A stretch of 64,000 nucleotides of DNA from Akkermansia sp. Its GTDB lineage: Bacteria > Verrucomicrobiota > Verrucomicrobiia > Verrucomicrobiales > Akkermansiaceae. Shown here piece by piece: positions 42,050 to 51,259 of the stretch (position 1 is its first letter; each line of letters begins with the position of its first letter). A program made the position numbers and the translations under genes. The notes below the pieces were generated by a model, which was given only the letters and a program-made list of their open reading frames with translations, did no database searches and was not told where the DNA came from. The DNA lies in assembly GCA_017546445.1 (NCBI GenBank), contig JAFYWX010000046.1, forward strand, positions 1 through 64,000, given 5' to 3'.

Positions 42050-44005
42050 ATGAAGACGTCTACCTATTTGAAATTGCTTTCTGTTTTCGGCTATGCGCTT
42101 ATGGTGCAGCCTGGCTTTGCCCAGGGGCTGGGTAAGCCTTCCGGCGAGCAGACGGTGAAGGAACGGACCGCTGTGCAGTCGGATAATAACAACGGTGATA
42201 GAAACATCACCATTGGCAAAACGAATGTAGACCCCGAAAAGGGCGAGGCTGCCAATCCGCAGATTCTTGGTCTGGAAATCCCCTTGCTGGATCCATCCAG
42301 CGATACTGTTTCCTACAATGGCGGAAAGTTTGATGTGGGCAACAATGCTCTGGTGCGAGCCCGATTCGAGAAGTATCTGCAGCAGAACCCGGATGACAGT
42401 ACTGAGGCAAAGCGTTACCGCAAGAAGATGCGTGAGTTGCTGAAGCTTACTCAGAAATCCGCCCGATCCCGGCGTGAGGTGGGCAGTGAGACTCTGCTGG
42501 AGATAGGCAACGGATTGTATGAGCTTAACGAATACCCGGGAGACGGCGGGATTTCCGGCTCATTGGCCAGTGCCGTGGCCAGCGCTGTGGCTGTACAATA
42601 TGCCAACCGATCCCGCCACCGCCGGAACGATGCCATGCAGAAGGAAATCGATGACCTGGTGAAGAAAACGAATACTTTGACGAATCGAAATACCGGGCGT
42701 GGACAAAAGGCTGCCAAGACGGTGGGTAAGAGTGACACAGCCAACGCACCCAATACATCTGTAACCAATACGTACACCATAGCTCACAATACAAAGAAAA
42801 TTGCCACGCTTGAGGCTGCAGGTGTGAAGAATGATGCGGACAGCATAGCTGCGCTGGAGCTTTCCAAGATAAATTTCCAGAGCACCATTATCTCCATGCT
42901 GATGCAGAGACGTTATGACCATGCGCTGATTGGTGCGCAAGTGTATCGCCATGTTTTCCGCGATGGCGATACCACGCTGAAAATGGATAGCGAGTCACCG
43001 GCAGCCAAGTTGTTTGAGAGCGGTACTGGGTTGCCGCCCACGGTGAATGCCATGGCAACGCTTGCCTCCAACATGCGGCACGAGATTGACCAGAACATGG
43101 AGGCGGTGACGAATATGCTGGCGCAGAACAAGCTTGCAGATGCTACGCAGAGTCTGATTCAGGCTGTGGCTGTGGGTGAGTATATGCAAAGCGTGGCAAC
43201 CTTCCCGGTGGAAGGACGCCGCCGCATTGCAGAGTTCTGGTCGCTGCGCCGTAAGGCTCTCTCTACCATGAATGCGCGCGATTACGGCGCTCTTGAGGAG
43301 ATTGCCGCCAAGATGAAGGCGATGGATCCGGATTTTGATGATTCGATGCTGACGAGTTATTGCGCAGGCCGCAAGGCCCAGAGTGATTTGCACCTGCGCA
43401 ATGCAGCCAAGGCATTGAAGGCTGGTGATGAGGCTACCTTTAATGACGAAATCACGAAGGCTGGAGCCATCTGGCCCAAGAATCCGAATCTGGAGAAGGG
43501 GCGTCAGCAGCTGGAAAAGATTGATAACCAGGATTCGGTGCGCGATGAATTCCGCACACTGGTCGAACGTAAGGAATTCCGCACCATCTACAACGAGCAG
43601 GATAAGTTTGATGTGGTGGCTATAGACCCGGAATTAAAGAAGCAGTACAAGGATGCCATCGCGTTGATTGGAACCATTGACGGCATGCTTGCGCAGCTTG
43701 ATGTGGCCGCCATGCAGGATACCACCATGGGCCCTTGCATGGCATACGAAATGCTGGTGGAACAAGGGGAGAAGGATGCCCGGTATAAGGATGATTCCAA
43801 GTATCGCGAGGCATTGAACCGCTTTGCTCTGAGTGCTCATGATTTTACACGGGCTCTCGAGAATGCGCGAAACTGTGAGTCTCGTCGGGAGTATGGCTCC
43901 GCTCTTTCCAACTACTACCGCGCGCAGTGTCTGTATCCTCGCTCTACCATGGCCGGTGAAGGGGTAAAGCGCATTACTGAGATTGTCCTTAAGGCAAAGT
44001 TCTGA
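42050..44005 (+). CDS. Secreted helical hypothetical protein (651 aa)
   Basis: It begins with a signal peptide (MKTSTYLKLLSVFGYALMVQ, cleavage likely after GFAQ). The mature protein has a disordered start and a short hydrophobic Ala/Ser/Gly stretch near residues 165-185. An Asn/Thr-rich linker near 205-245 precedes long helical segments from residue 260 to the end, with TPR-like spacing (ARNYGALEEIAAKM-like and RREYGSALSNYYRAQ). No catalytic motif is visible. The terminal bases overlap the gluQ start codon (TGATG). A periplasmic or outer-membrane scaffold working with the adjacent membrane proteins is possible, but the function is unknown. Confidence 0.7.
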   Translation: MKTSTYLKLLSVFGYALMVQPGFAQGLGKPSGEQTVKERTAVQSDNNNGDRNITIGKTNVDPEKGEAANPQILGLEIPLLDPSSDTVSYNGGKFDVGNNALVRARFEKYLQQNPDDSTEAKRYRKKMRELLKLTQKSARSRREVGSETLLEIGNGLYELNEYPGDGGISGSLASAVASAVAVQYANRSRHRRNDAMQKEIDDLVKKTNTLTNRNTGRGQKAAKTVGKSDTANAPNTSVTNTYTIAHNTKKIATLEAAGVKNDADSIAALELSKINFQSTIISMLMQRRYDHALIGAQVYRHVFRDGDTTLKMDSESPAAKLFESGTGLPPTVNAMATLASNMRHEIDQNMEAVTNMLAQNKLADATQSLIQAVAVGEYMQSVATFPVEGRRRIAEFWSLRRKALSTMNARDYGALEEIAAKMKAMDPDFDDSMLTSYCAGRKAQSDLHLRNAAKALKAGDEATFNDEITKAGAIWPKNPNLEKGRQQLEKIDNQDSVRDEFRTLVERKEFRTIYNEQDKFDVVAIDPELKKQYKDAIALIGTIDGMLAQLDVAAMQDTTMGPCMAYEMLVEQGEKDARYKDDSKYREALNRFALSAHDFTRALENARNCESRREYGSALSNYYRAQCLYPRSTMAGEGVKRITEIVLKAKF

Positions 44006-44883
44006 TGTTGCAGCCGGCTGCTGTCATTACTCGTTTTGCACCAAGTCCGAGTGGCCCGCTGCATGTGGGTCACTTGCTTGCTGCGTATCAGGCGCGGCAC
44101 CTGGCGGATGCGCACGGGGGGCTGTGCCTGCTTCGTGTGGAGGATATTGACCAGCGGGCTCAGCACCCGGAGTATCTGGAATTGATGTACGAGGACCTGG
44201 CCTGGCTGGGGCTTTCCTTTGATGGAGAGGTGATGGTGCAGACCCGCCGCTTTCCGGTATACGAAAACGCTCTGGCGGAGCTGCGCTCCATGGGCCTGCT
44301 TTATCCCTGTTTCTGCACCCGGACTGAAATCCGGAATCAGGTGGCAGAAATGGGGCGGGCTCCGCACGCAACATTGGGCTATCTGTATCCCGGCACCTGC
44401 CGGCAACTACCGCCTGAGCTGGTGGCGGAGAAACTGGCGGCCGGGGTGCCGCATACCTGGCGGCTGGATATGCAGCGCGTGCAGGATTTGATAGGCTGCC
44501 CCTGCTGGCATGATATGCGGCGGGGCACCCAGCGGTGTGTGCCCACGGCGTATGGCGATGTGGTGCTGGCCCGCAAGGATTTTCCGGCGAGTTATCACCT
44601 TTGCGTGGTGATAGATGATGCTGCCCAGGGGGTTACCCATGTAACCCGCGGTGCGGATTTGTTTGATGCTACCCATATACATCGGGCTTTGCAGGGGGTG
44701 CTGGGGCTACCCGTGCCTCAGTACTGCCACCATGAGCTGCTGCGGGATAATACCGGCAAACGCCTGGCCAAGCGGGATGGTGCGCGGTCCATCGCTTCGC
44801 TGCGTGCAGCCGGCTTCAGCCCGCAGCAGGTGCGTGATTCTCTGGAGACCGCCTTGCAGCGTGGCGGTATCTGGGCTGTGTGA
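44005..44883 (+). CDS. gluQ: Glutamyl-Q tRNA(Asp) synthetase
   Basis: A 292-residue paralogue of the GluRS catalytic domain lacking the anticodon-binding region. It attaches glutamate to queuosine in tRNA(Asp). Class I signatures are APSPSGPLHVGHLLAAY (HIGH motif) and KRLAKRDGA (KMSKS equivalent). The zinc site of the family is intact: CFC near residue 98, then Tyr and Cys in YLYPGTC. Adenylate-site residues RVEDID also match. Length is as expected. Confidence 0.93.
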   Translation: MLQPAAVITRFAPSPSGPLHVGHLLAAYQARHLADAHGGLCLLRVEDIDQRAQHPEYLELMYEDLAWLGLSFDGEVMVQTRRFPVYENALAELRSMGLLYPCFCTRTEIRNQVAEMGRAPHATLGYLYPGTCRQLPPELVAEKLAAGVPHTWRLDMQRVQDLIGCPCWHDMRRGTQRCVPTAYGDVVLARKDFPASYHLCVVIDDAAQGVTHVTRGADLFDATHIHRALQGVLGLPVPQYCHHELLRDNTGKRLAKRDGARSIASLRAAGFSPQQVRDSLETALQRGGIWAV

Positions 44884-44912
44884 CAGGCTTGCCTTTGGCT
44901 GCTCTGTGTGTT

Positions 44913-45344
44913 ATGCTTCTGCCTGTGAACGAGGCAGTATACAAGACAGTAGAGGTGGTAGCCGCCGTTATTCTGGACGGGGCGGGTAGTGTGCTTGCGT
45001 TGAAATGCAGCGAGGCAAAGTTTAATGGGGGCTGGGAATTTGCCGGTGGCAAGATTGAGCCGGGTGAATCTCCCCAGGCTGCACTTGCGCGAGAAATCGC
45101 GGAGGAACTGGGGCTGCGGATTCGCGTGGAGCAGTTGATTTATACCGTGGAGCGTGATTATCCTGCCTTCCACCTTCGCCTGCATTGCTATGCTTGTTTT
45201 ATTGAAGGGGGCGAGCTTCAGCTTCGGGAGCACACGGAGGCCCGCTGGCTGACTGCTGATTCTCTGAACAGCGTGCGTTGGTTACCTGCGGATGAGGATG
45301 TATTGCCCTATGTGGCGGAATTGTTGCAATTGCCGCGCTGCTGA
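44913..45344 (+). CDS. mutT: MutT-like NUDIX hydrolase
   Basis: A 143-residue NUDIX protein. The box GGKIEPGESPQAALAREIAEELG fits Gx5Ex7REUxEExGU, shown here as GKIEPGES, REIAEELG and the spacing between them. The family sanitises 8-oxo-dGTP, and MutT-like features such as FAGGKIEPGE and RWLPADEDVLPYV near the end support this use. The ATG at 44913 is chosen because it places the first strand (KTVEVVAAVI) as in relatives. A GTG at 44880, overlapping the gluQ stop, would add 11 residues and is an alternative. Confidence 0.85.
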   Translation: MLLPVNEAVYKTVEVVAAVILDGAGSVLALKCSEAKFNGGWEFAGGKIEPGESPQAALAREIAEELGLRIRVEQLIYTVERDYPAFHLRLHCYACFIEGGELQLREHTEARWLTADSLNSVRWLPADEDVLPYVAELLQLPRC

Positions 45345-45356
45345 CGGCGCTGCTGC

Positions 45357-45385
45357 TTGACACTGCGGGTGTTTTCTGCTAATTT
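45357..45385 (+). promoter_or_regulatory. Promoter for ffh
   Basis: A perfect TTGACA (45357-45362), a 17-bp spacer and TAATTT (45380-45385), ending 6 nt before the ATG. The -10 match is weak but the placement repeats that of recJ, glgB and znuA. Confidence 0.5.
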
Positions 45386-45391
45386 CCCGGT

Positions 45392-46933
45392 ATGTTTTCC
45401 ATTCTCTCAGACAAGCTCGATGATGCCTTCCGCAAGATGCGCGGGCTGAGCAAGATTTCCGAATCCAATATCAAGGATGCCTTGCGCGATGTGCGCATGG
45501 CGCTGCTGGATGCCGATGTGGAGTACAGTGTGGCCCGTGAGTTCATTGCACACGTGAAGGAAGAGGCCATGGGAGAGAAGGTGCTCAAGTCCGTAAAACC
45601 GGGTGAGCAGATTGTCAAGATTTTCCGTGATCAGCTCGCAGAGCTGCTGGGTGGAGATGCAGCCCCGCTGCAGCTGGAGCCGGCACCGGCCCGTGTGTTG
45701 GTTGTCGGCCTTAACGGTGCAGGTAAGACCACCACCAGCGCCAAGCTGGCCCGCCGCCTCAAGATGGAGGGCCGCAAGCCGCTGCTCGTGGCCTGTGACC
45801 TGATTCGCCCGGCCGCTATCGACCAGCTGGCTACTCTTGCCGGCCAGATTGATGTGCCGGTGTACACCCCGTCTGCAACGGAGAAGGATGTCATCCGCGT
45901 GGCCAAGGACGCCCTTAAGTGGGCTTCCGGGCTGGAGCATGATGTTATCATCTTTGATACCGCTGGTCGTCAGGAAGTGGACGAAGATTTGGTGGCCGAA
46001 CTGAAGAAGCTGGCAAAATTCCTGAATGCTCAGGAATCCCTGCTGGTGGCAGATGCCGCTACTGGTCAGCAGGCTGTGCGCGTGGCTCAGGCATTTGATA
46101 ATGCCGTGGGGCTCACGGGTATCATCCTCACCAAGCTGGATGGCGATGCCCGCGGTGGTGCCGCTCTTTCCATGCGTGCCATTACCGGCAAGCCCATCAA
46201 GTACATGGGCGAGGGTGAGAAGCTGGACATGTTCGGCCCCTTTGTGCCGCAGCGCATGGCCGACCGAATCCTCGGCATGGGTGATATTGTGGGCCTTGTG
46301 GAAAAGGCTGCGGAGAAGATTGACCAGGAATCTGCCATGAACTCCATGACCCGCATGATGAGCGGTGAGTTCAATTTCAATGACTTCCTGAGCCAGATGA
46401 AGATGATGCAGAGCCTGGGCCCGCTGGAGGGCCTGCTGGGGCTGCTGCCCGGTTTCAGCAAAATCCGCAAACAGCTGCCGGAGGGCGCCATGGACCCGAA
46501 GCGCATGAAGCGCATGGAGGCTATTGTGCTCTCCATGACTCCTGCGGAAAGAGCAAATTACAAGCTTCTTATACCCAGCCGTCGCCGCCGTATCGCCAAG
46601 GGCTCCGGTGTGTCAGAGATTGAGGTGAATCGCTTTATCAAGAACTTTAAGGAAATGAAGGAAATGATGGGAGGTAAGGGCAAGATGGGCGGTATGATGA
46701 AGAATCTCATGAAATCTGCCGGTGGCGCCAAGGGCGGTATGCCTGATATGAGCGCGCTGATGGGTGGGCAGGCTGGTGAGATGCCTGACATGAGTGCCCT
46801 GATGGGACAGGGCGGTATGCCGGACCTGAGCCAGATGCCTGACCTTTCTGAGTTGATGGGCGGGGGCGGCAAGGCTCCCAAAATGCCCAAGGGCATGGGG
46901 GCATTCAATGGCTTATTCCGCCGCCGGCGCTGA
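45392..46933 (+). CDS. ffh: Signal recognition particle GTPase with Met-rich repeat tail
   Basis: A 513-residue SRP54 homologue that binds signal sequences on the ribosome and targets them to FtsY. The N domain covers residues 1-90. The G domain has G1 GLNGAGKTTT (106-115), IFDTAGRQ and TKLDGDARGG. The M domain, from about 325, includes SRRRRIAKGSG, the RNA-binding helix region. Beyond the usual end there is an extra tail of roughly 70 residues with four copies of an M-P-D-M/L-S-like unit (MPDMSALMG, MPDLSQMPDLSELMGG) ending in FRRRR. Such Gly/Met-rich tails occur in some SRP54 proteins, but this one is notably repetitive. Confidence 0.95.
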   Translation: MFSILSDKLDDAFRKMRGLSKISESNIKDALRDVRMALLDADVEYSVAREFIAHVKEEAMGEKVLKSVKPGEQIVKIFRDQLAELLGGDAAPLQLEPAPARVLVVGLNGAGKTTTSAKLARRLKMEGRKPLLVACDLIRPAAIDQLATLAGQIDVPVYTPSATEKDVIRVAKDALKWASGLEHDVIIFDTAGRQEVDEDLVAELKKLAKFLNAQESLLVADAATGQQAVRVAQAFDNAVGLTGIILTKLDGDARGGAALSMRAITGKPIKYMGEGEKLDMFGPFVPQRMADRILGMGDIVGLVEKAAEKIDQESAMNSMTRMMSGEFNFNDFLSQMKMMQSLGPLEGLLGLLPGFSKIRKQLPEGAMDPKRMKRMEAIVLSMTPAERANYKLLIPSRRRRIAKGSGVSEIEVNRFIKNFKEMKEMMGGKGKMGGMMKNLMKSAGGAKGGMPDMSALMGGQAGEMPDMSALMGQGGMPDLSQMPDLSELMGGGGKAPKMPKGMGAFNGLFRRRR

Positions 46934-46940
46934 TGCTTGT

Positions 46941-48449
46941 ATGTGGCGCATTCTGATAGCCGTTCTCTGCTGTAGCCTGACTGCCCGGGGGCTTACTCCG
47001 GCGCAGGTGATGGTGGTGTACAACGCGGAATCGAAACGCAGCGAGCAGTGCGCTCGTGCATACTGCGCCAAGCGTTCTATCCCTGCCTCTCAGTGCATAG
47101 CCCTGAGGGGCTTGCCCAAGGAGCAGGATATCACCCGCCAGGTGTATGATACCAGCCTGCGGTATCCGATACTGCAGCATGCCCGCCAACACAGCTGGCG
47201 CCTGCCGACCGCACCTCAGCAGGGGCTGAAACCGGTGTATGCCATGGTGCTCATGCCGGATATTCCTCTGCGAGTGCAGGAGGAGCAGGAACCAGGCAAG
47301 AAACAGGGGCTTCTGTTTCAGAATCGTGCTTCCGTCGACTCTGAGCTGGCTTTGCTGGGGGCTAAGTATGCTACCGCGGGGCCACTTAATAATCCCTTCT
47401 TTAATAAGAATGCCACGTTGGAAGAGGCAAAGCCCCCGGTGCTGGCGGTGACGCGAATTGATGCTCCGGATGATGCATCCATCCGCCGGATGATACAATT
47501 TCCGGCCGAGGTGGAGAGACGCGGATTGTGGGGTTGGAGCGTTGTAGACCAGGGTGGTCCCTATCCGCAGGGCGATGAATGGTTCTCCGCCGTAGCCCGC
47601 ATGGCACGTGAGAACGGACAGCCGCTTTTTCATGAAGAGAGCAGGGCTACCCTGGCCCCCGCTTTTCCGCTGATGGCAGATACGGCAGTGTATTTCGGGT
47701 GGTATGCCCACCCGGCAAATGGTCCCTTTAATCCGAAGACTGCTGCAGATTTTCGTTTTGCACCCGGGGCTGTTGCCTACCATCTGCATTCGTATAGTGG
47801 CACTTCTGTCAAAAGTCCGAATACCTGGGTGGGGGCGCTTCTCCAACGCGGCGCAGCAGTGACCGCAGGTAATGTGTATGAACCAACTCTTGGTGGCTGC
47901 CTGAAGGCGGATGTGTTTTTTGACCGCCTTCTGAAGGGGCACACAGTGGCAGAAGCCGCATTGATGGCAACTCCCTGGCTTTCCTGGCAAGGGGTTGTTC
48001 TGGGAGACCCCCTGTATCGTCCGTATGAGGTGCTGCGCCGCAATGGAGGCAGCTCTGAGAACCCCTTTGTGCAGTGGAGACGCATTCTGCTGCAGAGCGG
48101 GGGGAATCGCGGTGCTTTGGTGGCAGCTGCACGGCAGCATGGCGCCCAGCTGATGGAGATGCTTGCCTGGCATTTTGCCGGCCTGGGGGAACTTGCAGAT
48201 GCTGCAGAGTATTTTGGCCAGGTGGCTCGCCAGGCTCAGAACGAACGCAATCGGGTCCGGGCTTCTCTGTTGCAGGCCTCTCTGGCTTTCCTTAATAAGG
48301 AAGAGCGCTATGGGCGCGAGCTGATGCAGCGCCTGCTTGAGCAGACCACCGGTTCCCCGTTCCGCCCTGCAGTGCAGAAAACGGCGGAAACCTTTATGCC
48401 GGAGCTCAGGCCTGCACCCAAACCCAAGCCGGAGCAAAAGAAAAAGTGA
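46941..48449 (+). CDS. TIGR03790-family secreted protein
   Basis: A 502-residue protein whose start at 46941, 7 nt after ffh, gives a signal peptide (MWRILIAVLCCSLTARG). The mature N-terminus, VMVVYNAESKRSEQCARAYC then IPASQCIALRGLP, matches the TIGR03790 family, common in Planctomycetes and Verrucomicrobia and of unknown function. A middle block (GYPYPQ-like text, then HSYSGTSVKSPNTWVGALL and GDPLYRPYE) is also characteristic. The C-terminus is helical and ends in a Pro/Lys tail. A longer frame overlapping ffh lacks a signal peptide and is rejected. Role unknown. Confidence 0.75.
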   Translation: MWRILIAVLCCSLTARGLTPAQVMVVYNAESKRSEQCARAYCAKRSIPASQCIALRGLPKEQDITRQVYDTSLRYPILQHARQHSWRLPTAPQQGLKPVYAMVLMPDIPLRVQEEQEPGKKQGLLFQNRASVDSELALLGAKYATAGPLNNPFFNKNATLEEAKPPVLAVTRIDAPDDASIRRMIQFPAEVERRGLWGWSVVDQGGPYPQGDEWFSAVARMARENGQPLFHEESRATLAPAFPLMADTAVYFGWYAHPANGPFNPKTAADFRFAPGAVAYHLHSYSGTSVKSPNTWVGALLQRGAAVTAGNVYEPTLGGCLKADVFFDRLLKGHTVAEAALMATPWLSWQGVVLGDPLYRPYEVLRRNGGSSENPFVQWRRILLQSGGNRGALVAAARQHGAQLMEMLAWHFAGLGELADAAEYFGQVARQAQNERNRVRASLLQASLAFLNKEERYGRELMQRLLEQTTGSPFRPAVQKTAETFMPELRPAPKPKPEQKKK

Positions 48450-48495
48450 CGCTTGCTGCAGTCACGAAAACGCGGCCGTGCAGCATGGGAAATAA

Positions 48496-48524
48496 TTGAC
48501 AAAATGGCGTGTCGGGTGTAAATT
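48496..48524 (+). promoter_or_regulatory. Promoter for argD
   Basis: TTGACA (48496-48501), a 17-bp spacer and TAAATT (48519-48524), 10 nt before the ATG. Confidence 0.6.
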
Positions 48525-48534
48525 TATCTGCGAT

Positions 48535-49770
48535 ATGAATGACCAGTATGTATTGCCGACGTATGGCCGGGCTCCTTTCGATGCAGCACGGGGAGAAGGC
48601 TCATACCTGTTTGACACGGAAGGTAGGACTTATGTGGATTTCTGCGCAGGCATAGCCACCTGTTCCCTGGGGCATTGTAACCCTGTGGTGGTAAAAGCGC
48701 TGACGGAACAGGCTCAGACCTTGATGCATTGTTCCAATCTTTATGGCATTCCTGGCCAGGCCCGCCTGGCAGAGCTGATTGTAGAGAAGTTGATTGGTAT
48801 CCCTGGTCGTGTGTTTTTCTGCAATTCCGGTGCAGAAGGTAATGAGGGTATCATCAAGACCGCTCGTCGTTTCGGTCACCGCCGCCCCGCGGCAGATGGT
48901 TCGCCGCGTTATGAAATCATCACGTTTGATAAGAGCTTCCATGGCCGCACCCTGGGCACGCTGGCTGCAACCGGCCAGGAGAAGGTGCAGGTGGAGTTTG
49001 ACCCGCTGCTGACTGGGTTCAAGTATGCTCAGTTCAACGACCTGGATTCTGTTTGCGCTGCGATTTCCCCGGTAACCTGCGGCATTATGCTGGAGGCGGT
49101 GCAGGGTGAGGGTGGCGTGAATCCCGCCACTCCTGAGTTCCTGCGCGGTGTTGCTGAGCTGTGCAAGGAGCATGACCTCATGCTCATGATTGATGAAGTG
49201 CAGTGCGGCGTGGGGCGCTGCGGCGCAACCATGGGGTGGAAGTCCATCTGCCCGGAGATTGTTCCCGACCTCGTTTCCTGCGCCAAGGGTATTGGTGGTG
49301 GTTTCCCCATTGGCTGCTTCTGGGTGAATAATCGCTCTATTGATGAGCAGGGTACGCCGCTTTCCTCCATCATGGGCCCGGGCTCTCATGGCTCTACCTA
49401 TGGTGGTACTCCGCTGGCTTGCGCTGTTTCATACGCTGTGGTGAACGAGGTGCTGGAGCAGGGGCTTGCAGAGCGTGCAGCCCGCCTGGGCGAGGTGATT
49501 AAGACTACTGTGGAGGGGTGGAACCTTCCTTGTGTGGAGACTGTGCGCGGGCAGGGCCTGCTGCGCGGTGTGGGGCTCCGCAAGGGGGCGTTTACAGTGC
49601 CTGCGGGGCAGACTCCTGCCTCCCACGTCAACAACCTCTGCCGCGAGGCCGGCCTGCTGGCATGCCCTGCTGGCCCGGATACACTGCGCCTTATTCCCGC
49701 GCTGAATGTGCCGGAGGAAACGTTGGCCGAAGGCCTTGAAATTCTTCGCCGGGTACTGGAGAAACTTTAA
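48535..49770 (+). CDS. argD: Acetylornithine aminotransferase-type class III transaminase
   Basis: A 411-residue PLP enzyme. Characteristic blocks are FCAGIATCSLGHCNP, FFCNSGAEGNEGIIKTAR, SFHGRTLG, EAVQGEGGVNPA, LMIDEVQCGVGR, and the PLP Lys251 in CAKGIGGGFPIG. The likely reaction is N-acetylornithine with 2-oxoglutarate in arginine synthesis. Some relatives also serve in lysine synthesis or as ornithine transaminases, and no other arg gene is nearby. The start MNDQYVLPTYGR at 48535 matches the family; the longer frame overlaps the -35 box. Confidence 0.9.
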   Translation: MNDQYVLPTYGRAPFDAARGEGSYLFDTEGRTYVDFCAGIATCSLGHCNPVVVKALTEQAQTLMHCSNLYGIPGQARLAELIVEKLIGIPGRVFFCNSGAEGNEGIIKTARRFGHRRPAADGSPRYEIITFDKSFHGRTLGTLAATGQEKVQVEFDPLLTGFKYAQFNDLDSVCAAISPVTCGIMLEAVQGEGGVNPATPEFLRGVAELCKEHDLMLMIDEVQCGVGRCGATMGWKSICPEIVPDLVSCAKGIGGGFPIGCFWVNNRSIDEQGTPLSSIMGPGSHGSTYGGTPLACAVSYAVVNEVLEQGLAERAARLGEVIKTTVEGWNLPCVETVRGQGLLRGVGLRKGAFTVPAGQTPASHVNNLCREAGLLACPAGPDTLRLIPALNVPEETLAEGLEILRRVLEKL

Positions 49771-49790
49771 GAAACCAGATTGAATCAGAT

Positions 49791-50378
49791 ATGAAGGTAC
49801 GATATATTCCGATTCTGGGTGGTGTGATTGCAGCCGCTGCCATGGTAGCTGTTGTGAAGTTTGCGCCCTATATGCCCACACAGGCAGATCTGGCACCGGA
49901 GGAAACAGCCCTGCTTGTAGAGTGGACCAAGGTGGGCGATGCACTTTCTGTGCAGCGCATGCTGGAGCAGGGGGCTTGTGTGGAGGCCGTTTCTGCAGAG
50001 GGGACCTCTGCCCTTATGCTGGCCGCCGGTGATGGCTCACTGGAGGTTGCCAAGGTGCTTCTGAGTCACAATGCCAAGGTGAATGCAGTGAATGCCCTGG
50101 GGGATACCCCGCTTCATTTTGCTGTGCGCCAGAACCAGCGTGATGTGGTTTCTCTGCTTCTGGAAAACGGTGCCGCGGTGGATGCCCGCAACAAAGAGGG
50201 GGTAACCCCGCTTATGGTGGCCGCGTGGTCTGGTTTTGATAACCTTGTGCAGATGCTGCTGAGCGCTGGTGCTGATACTGAGATTGTGGATGACGAGGGG
50301 TGCAATGCAGCCTCTCACGCCCGCGATGTGCATGACCCTGCTGCCCGCGAGGTGATTCTCAAGCTCCTCGGCGCTTGA
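49791..50378 (+). CDS. Membrane-anchored ankyrin-repeat protein
   Basis: A 195-residue protein with an N-terminal hydrophobic helix (residues 5-25), then about four ankyrin repeats covering residues 42-190. Repeat hallmarks are EGTSALMLAAGDGSLEVAKV, GDTPLHFAVRQNQRDVVSLL and GVTPLMVAAWSGFDNLVQML. Ankyrin stacks bind protein partners. The partner is unknown, and the anchor places the repeats in the periplasm or on the surface. It lies 20 nt after argD and ends before a bidirectional terminator. Confidence 0.85.
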   Translation: MKVRYIPILGGVIAAAAMVAVVKFAPYMPTQADLAPEETALLVEWTKVGDALSVQRMLEQGACVEAVSAEGTSALMLAAGDGSLEVAKVLLSHNAKVNAVNALGDTPLHFAVRQNQRDVVSLLLENGAAVDARNKEGVTPLMVAAWSGFDNLVQMLLSAGADTEIVDDEGCNAASHARDVHDPAAREVILKLLGA

Positions 50379-50400
50379 GCATACTTTTTTGAGAATAGCA

Positions 50401-50439
50401 CAAAGCCCGCACTGCAATATATAGGCAGCGCGGGCTTTG
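50401..50439. terminator. Bidirectional terminator between the ankyrin and YwaF-like genes
   Basis: CAAAGCCCGC (50401-50410) pairs with GCGGGCTTTG (50430-50439). A/T-rich tails lie on both sides (TTTTTTGAG upstream, TTTGT downstream), and it serves convergent genes. Confidence 0.85.
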
Positions 50440-50447
50440 TCGATTCG

Positions 50448-51143
50448 TCAGCCTTGTGTTTTCTGGCGGACTGGCAGGTGCATCAGGTAAAAGACGATGA
50501 AAACAGGAATTTGCAGAAGAAGGTAGTACCAGGGGGCAGGTCCTGCGTAGTCAAGTATGCATCCTGGCACCGGACTTTTCATGGTGAATCCGTAATTGGT
50601 TGTGCCCAGAGTCAGGTTTACCATGTGAATAACAACGAGATAGGTATCCATGAGAAGTATGCTTCTGATGATGTCTCGCACGCGGGCTCGCATGCGCAGA
50701 AGCAGGGGGACTGCCAGCCCTGCCGGCACCAGAATGCCATGCAGACAGAAGAAGCATACATAACGGAGCGTGGGGAAATCTGCCTTGAGCGCAGGGGTGA
50801 TGAGTCCCTGCAGACAAGCGGATAGAGCCCCGAAATAGAGTACCCAGCATGCGGCCCGATTGCGTGTCCAGAGCGCAATGACTGCTACGAGCAGCATCAT
50901 GCTGCAATAATGGAATGGAAGATTCTGCTCCCATGTGCCATGGTACTGGCTGATGATGATATAGGAGGTATCAACCACGTATATAAGCCCTACTACCACG
51001 GCAAGTCCCCGGCAGAGTGAGTGCCTCCCTGCATCGCTGAGCCGCATGCCGCAGCCTAGGATTCCGGTTGTGATGATAGCAGTGGCAATTATCGCGCCCC
51101 AGTGGCTTGCAGACCATCGAATGAATTCCCCTGTTGTTTCCAT
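50448..51143 (-). CDS. YwaF/TIGR02206-family membrane protein
   Basis: A 231-residue protein with about seven hydrophobic segments. The block NLPFHYCSMMLLVAVIAL near residue 75, and later histidine- and proline-bearing helices, match the TIGR02206 (YwaF, TMEM164-like) family. Conserved His and Cys residues in FHYCS suggest an acyl-transfer type active site, as proposed for eukaryotic relatives, but the bacterial function is not established. It is monocistronic with its own promoter and terminator. Confidence 0.75.
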   Translation of the reverse strand: METTGEFIRWSASHWGAIIATAIITTGILGCGMRLSDAGRHSLCRGLAVVVGLIYVVDTSYIIISQYHGTWEQNLPFHYCSMMLLVAVIALWTRNRAACWVLYFGALSACLQGLITPALKADFPTLRYVCFFCLHGILVPAGLAVPLLLRMRARVRDIIRSILLMDTYLVVIHMVNLTLGTTNYGFTMKSPVPGCILDYAGPAPWYYLLLQIPVFIVFYLMHLPVRQKTQG

Positions 51144-51154
51144 ATGCCGCAGCC

Positions 51155-51183
51155 AGTATAAGCTGTGTTGTTAGATAAGTCAA
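51155..51183 (-). promoter_or_regulatory. Promoter for the YwaF-like gene
   Basis: On the minus strand TTGACT (51178-51183), a 17-bp spacer and TATACT (51155-51160), 11 nt before the ATG. Confidence 0.6.
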
Positions 51184-51204
51184 TGCTTTCTGCGGCAAAG
51201 CAGG

Positions 51205-51234
51205 ATGCCCCGGCGGGAAGAACCACCGGGGCAT
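51205..51234 (-). terminator. Terminator hairpin after lpxD
   Basis: A 9-bp stem, ATGCCCCGG / CCGGGGCAT, with a 12-nt loop lies 25 nt past the lpxD stop codon. No long U-tract is present on the minus strand. Confidence 0.6.
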
Positions 51235-51259
51235 GATTGTAAGAGTTGCTGGTTCGGTA

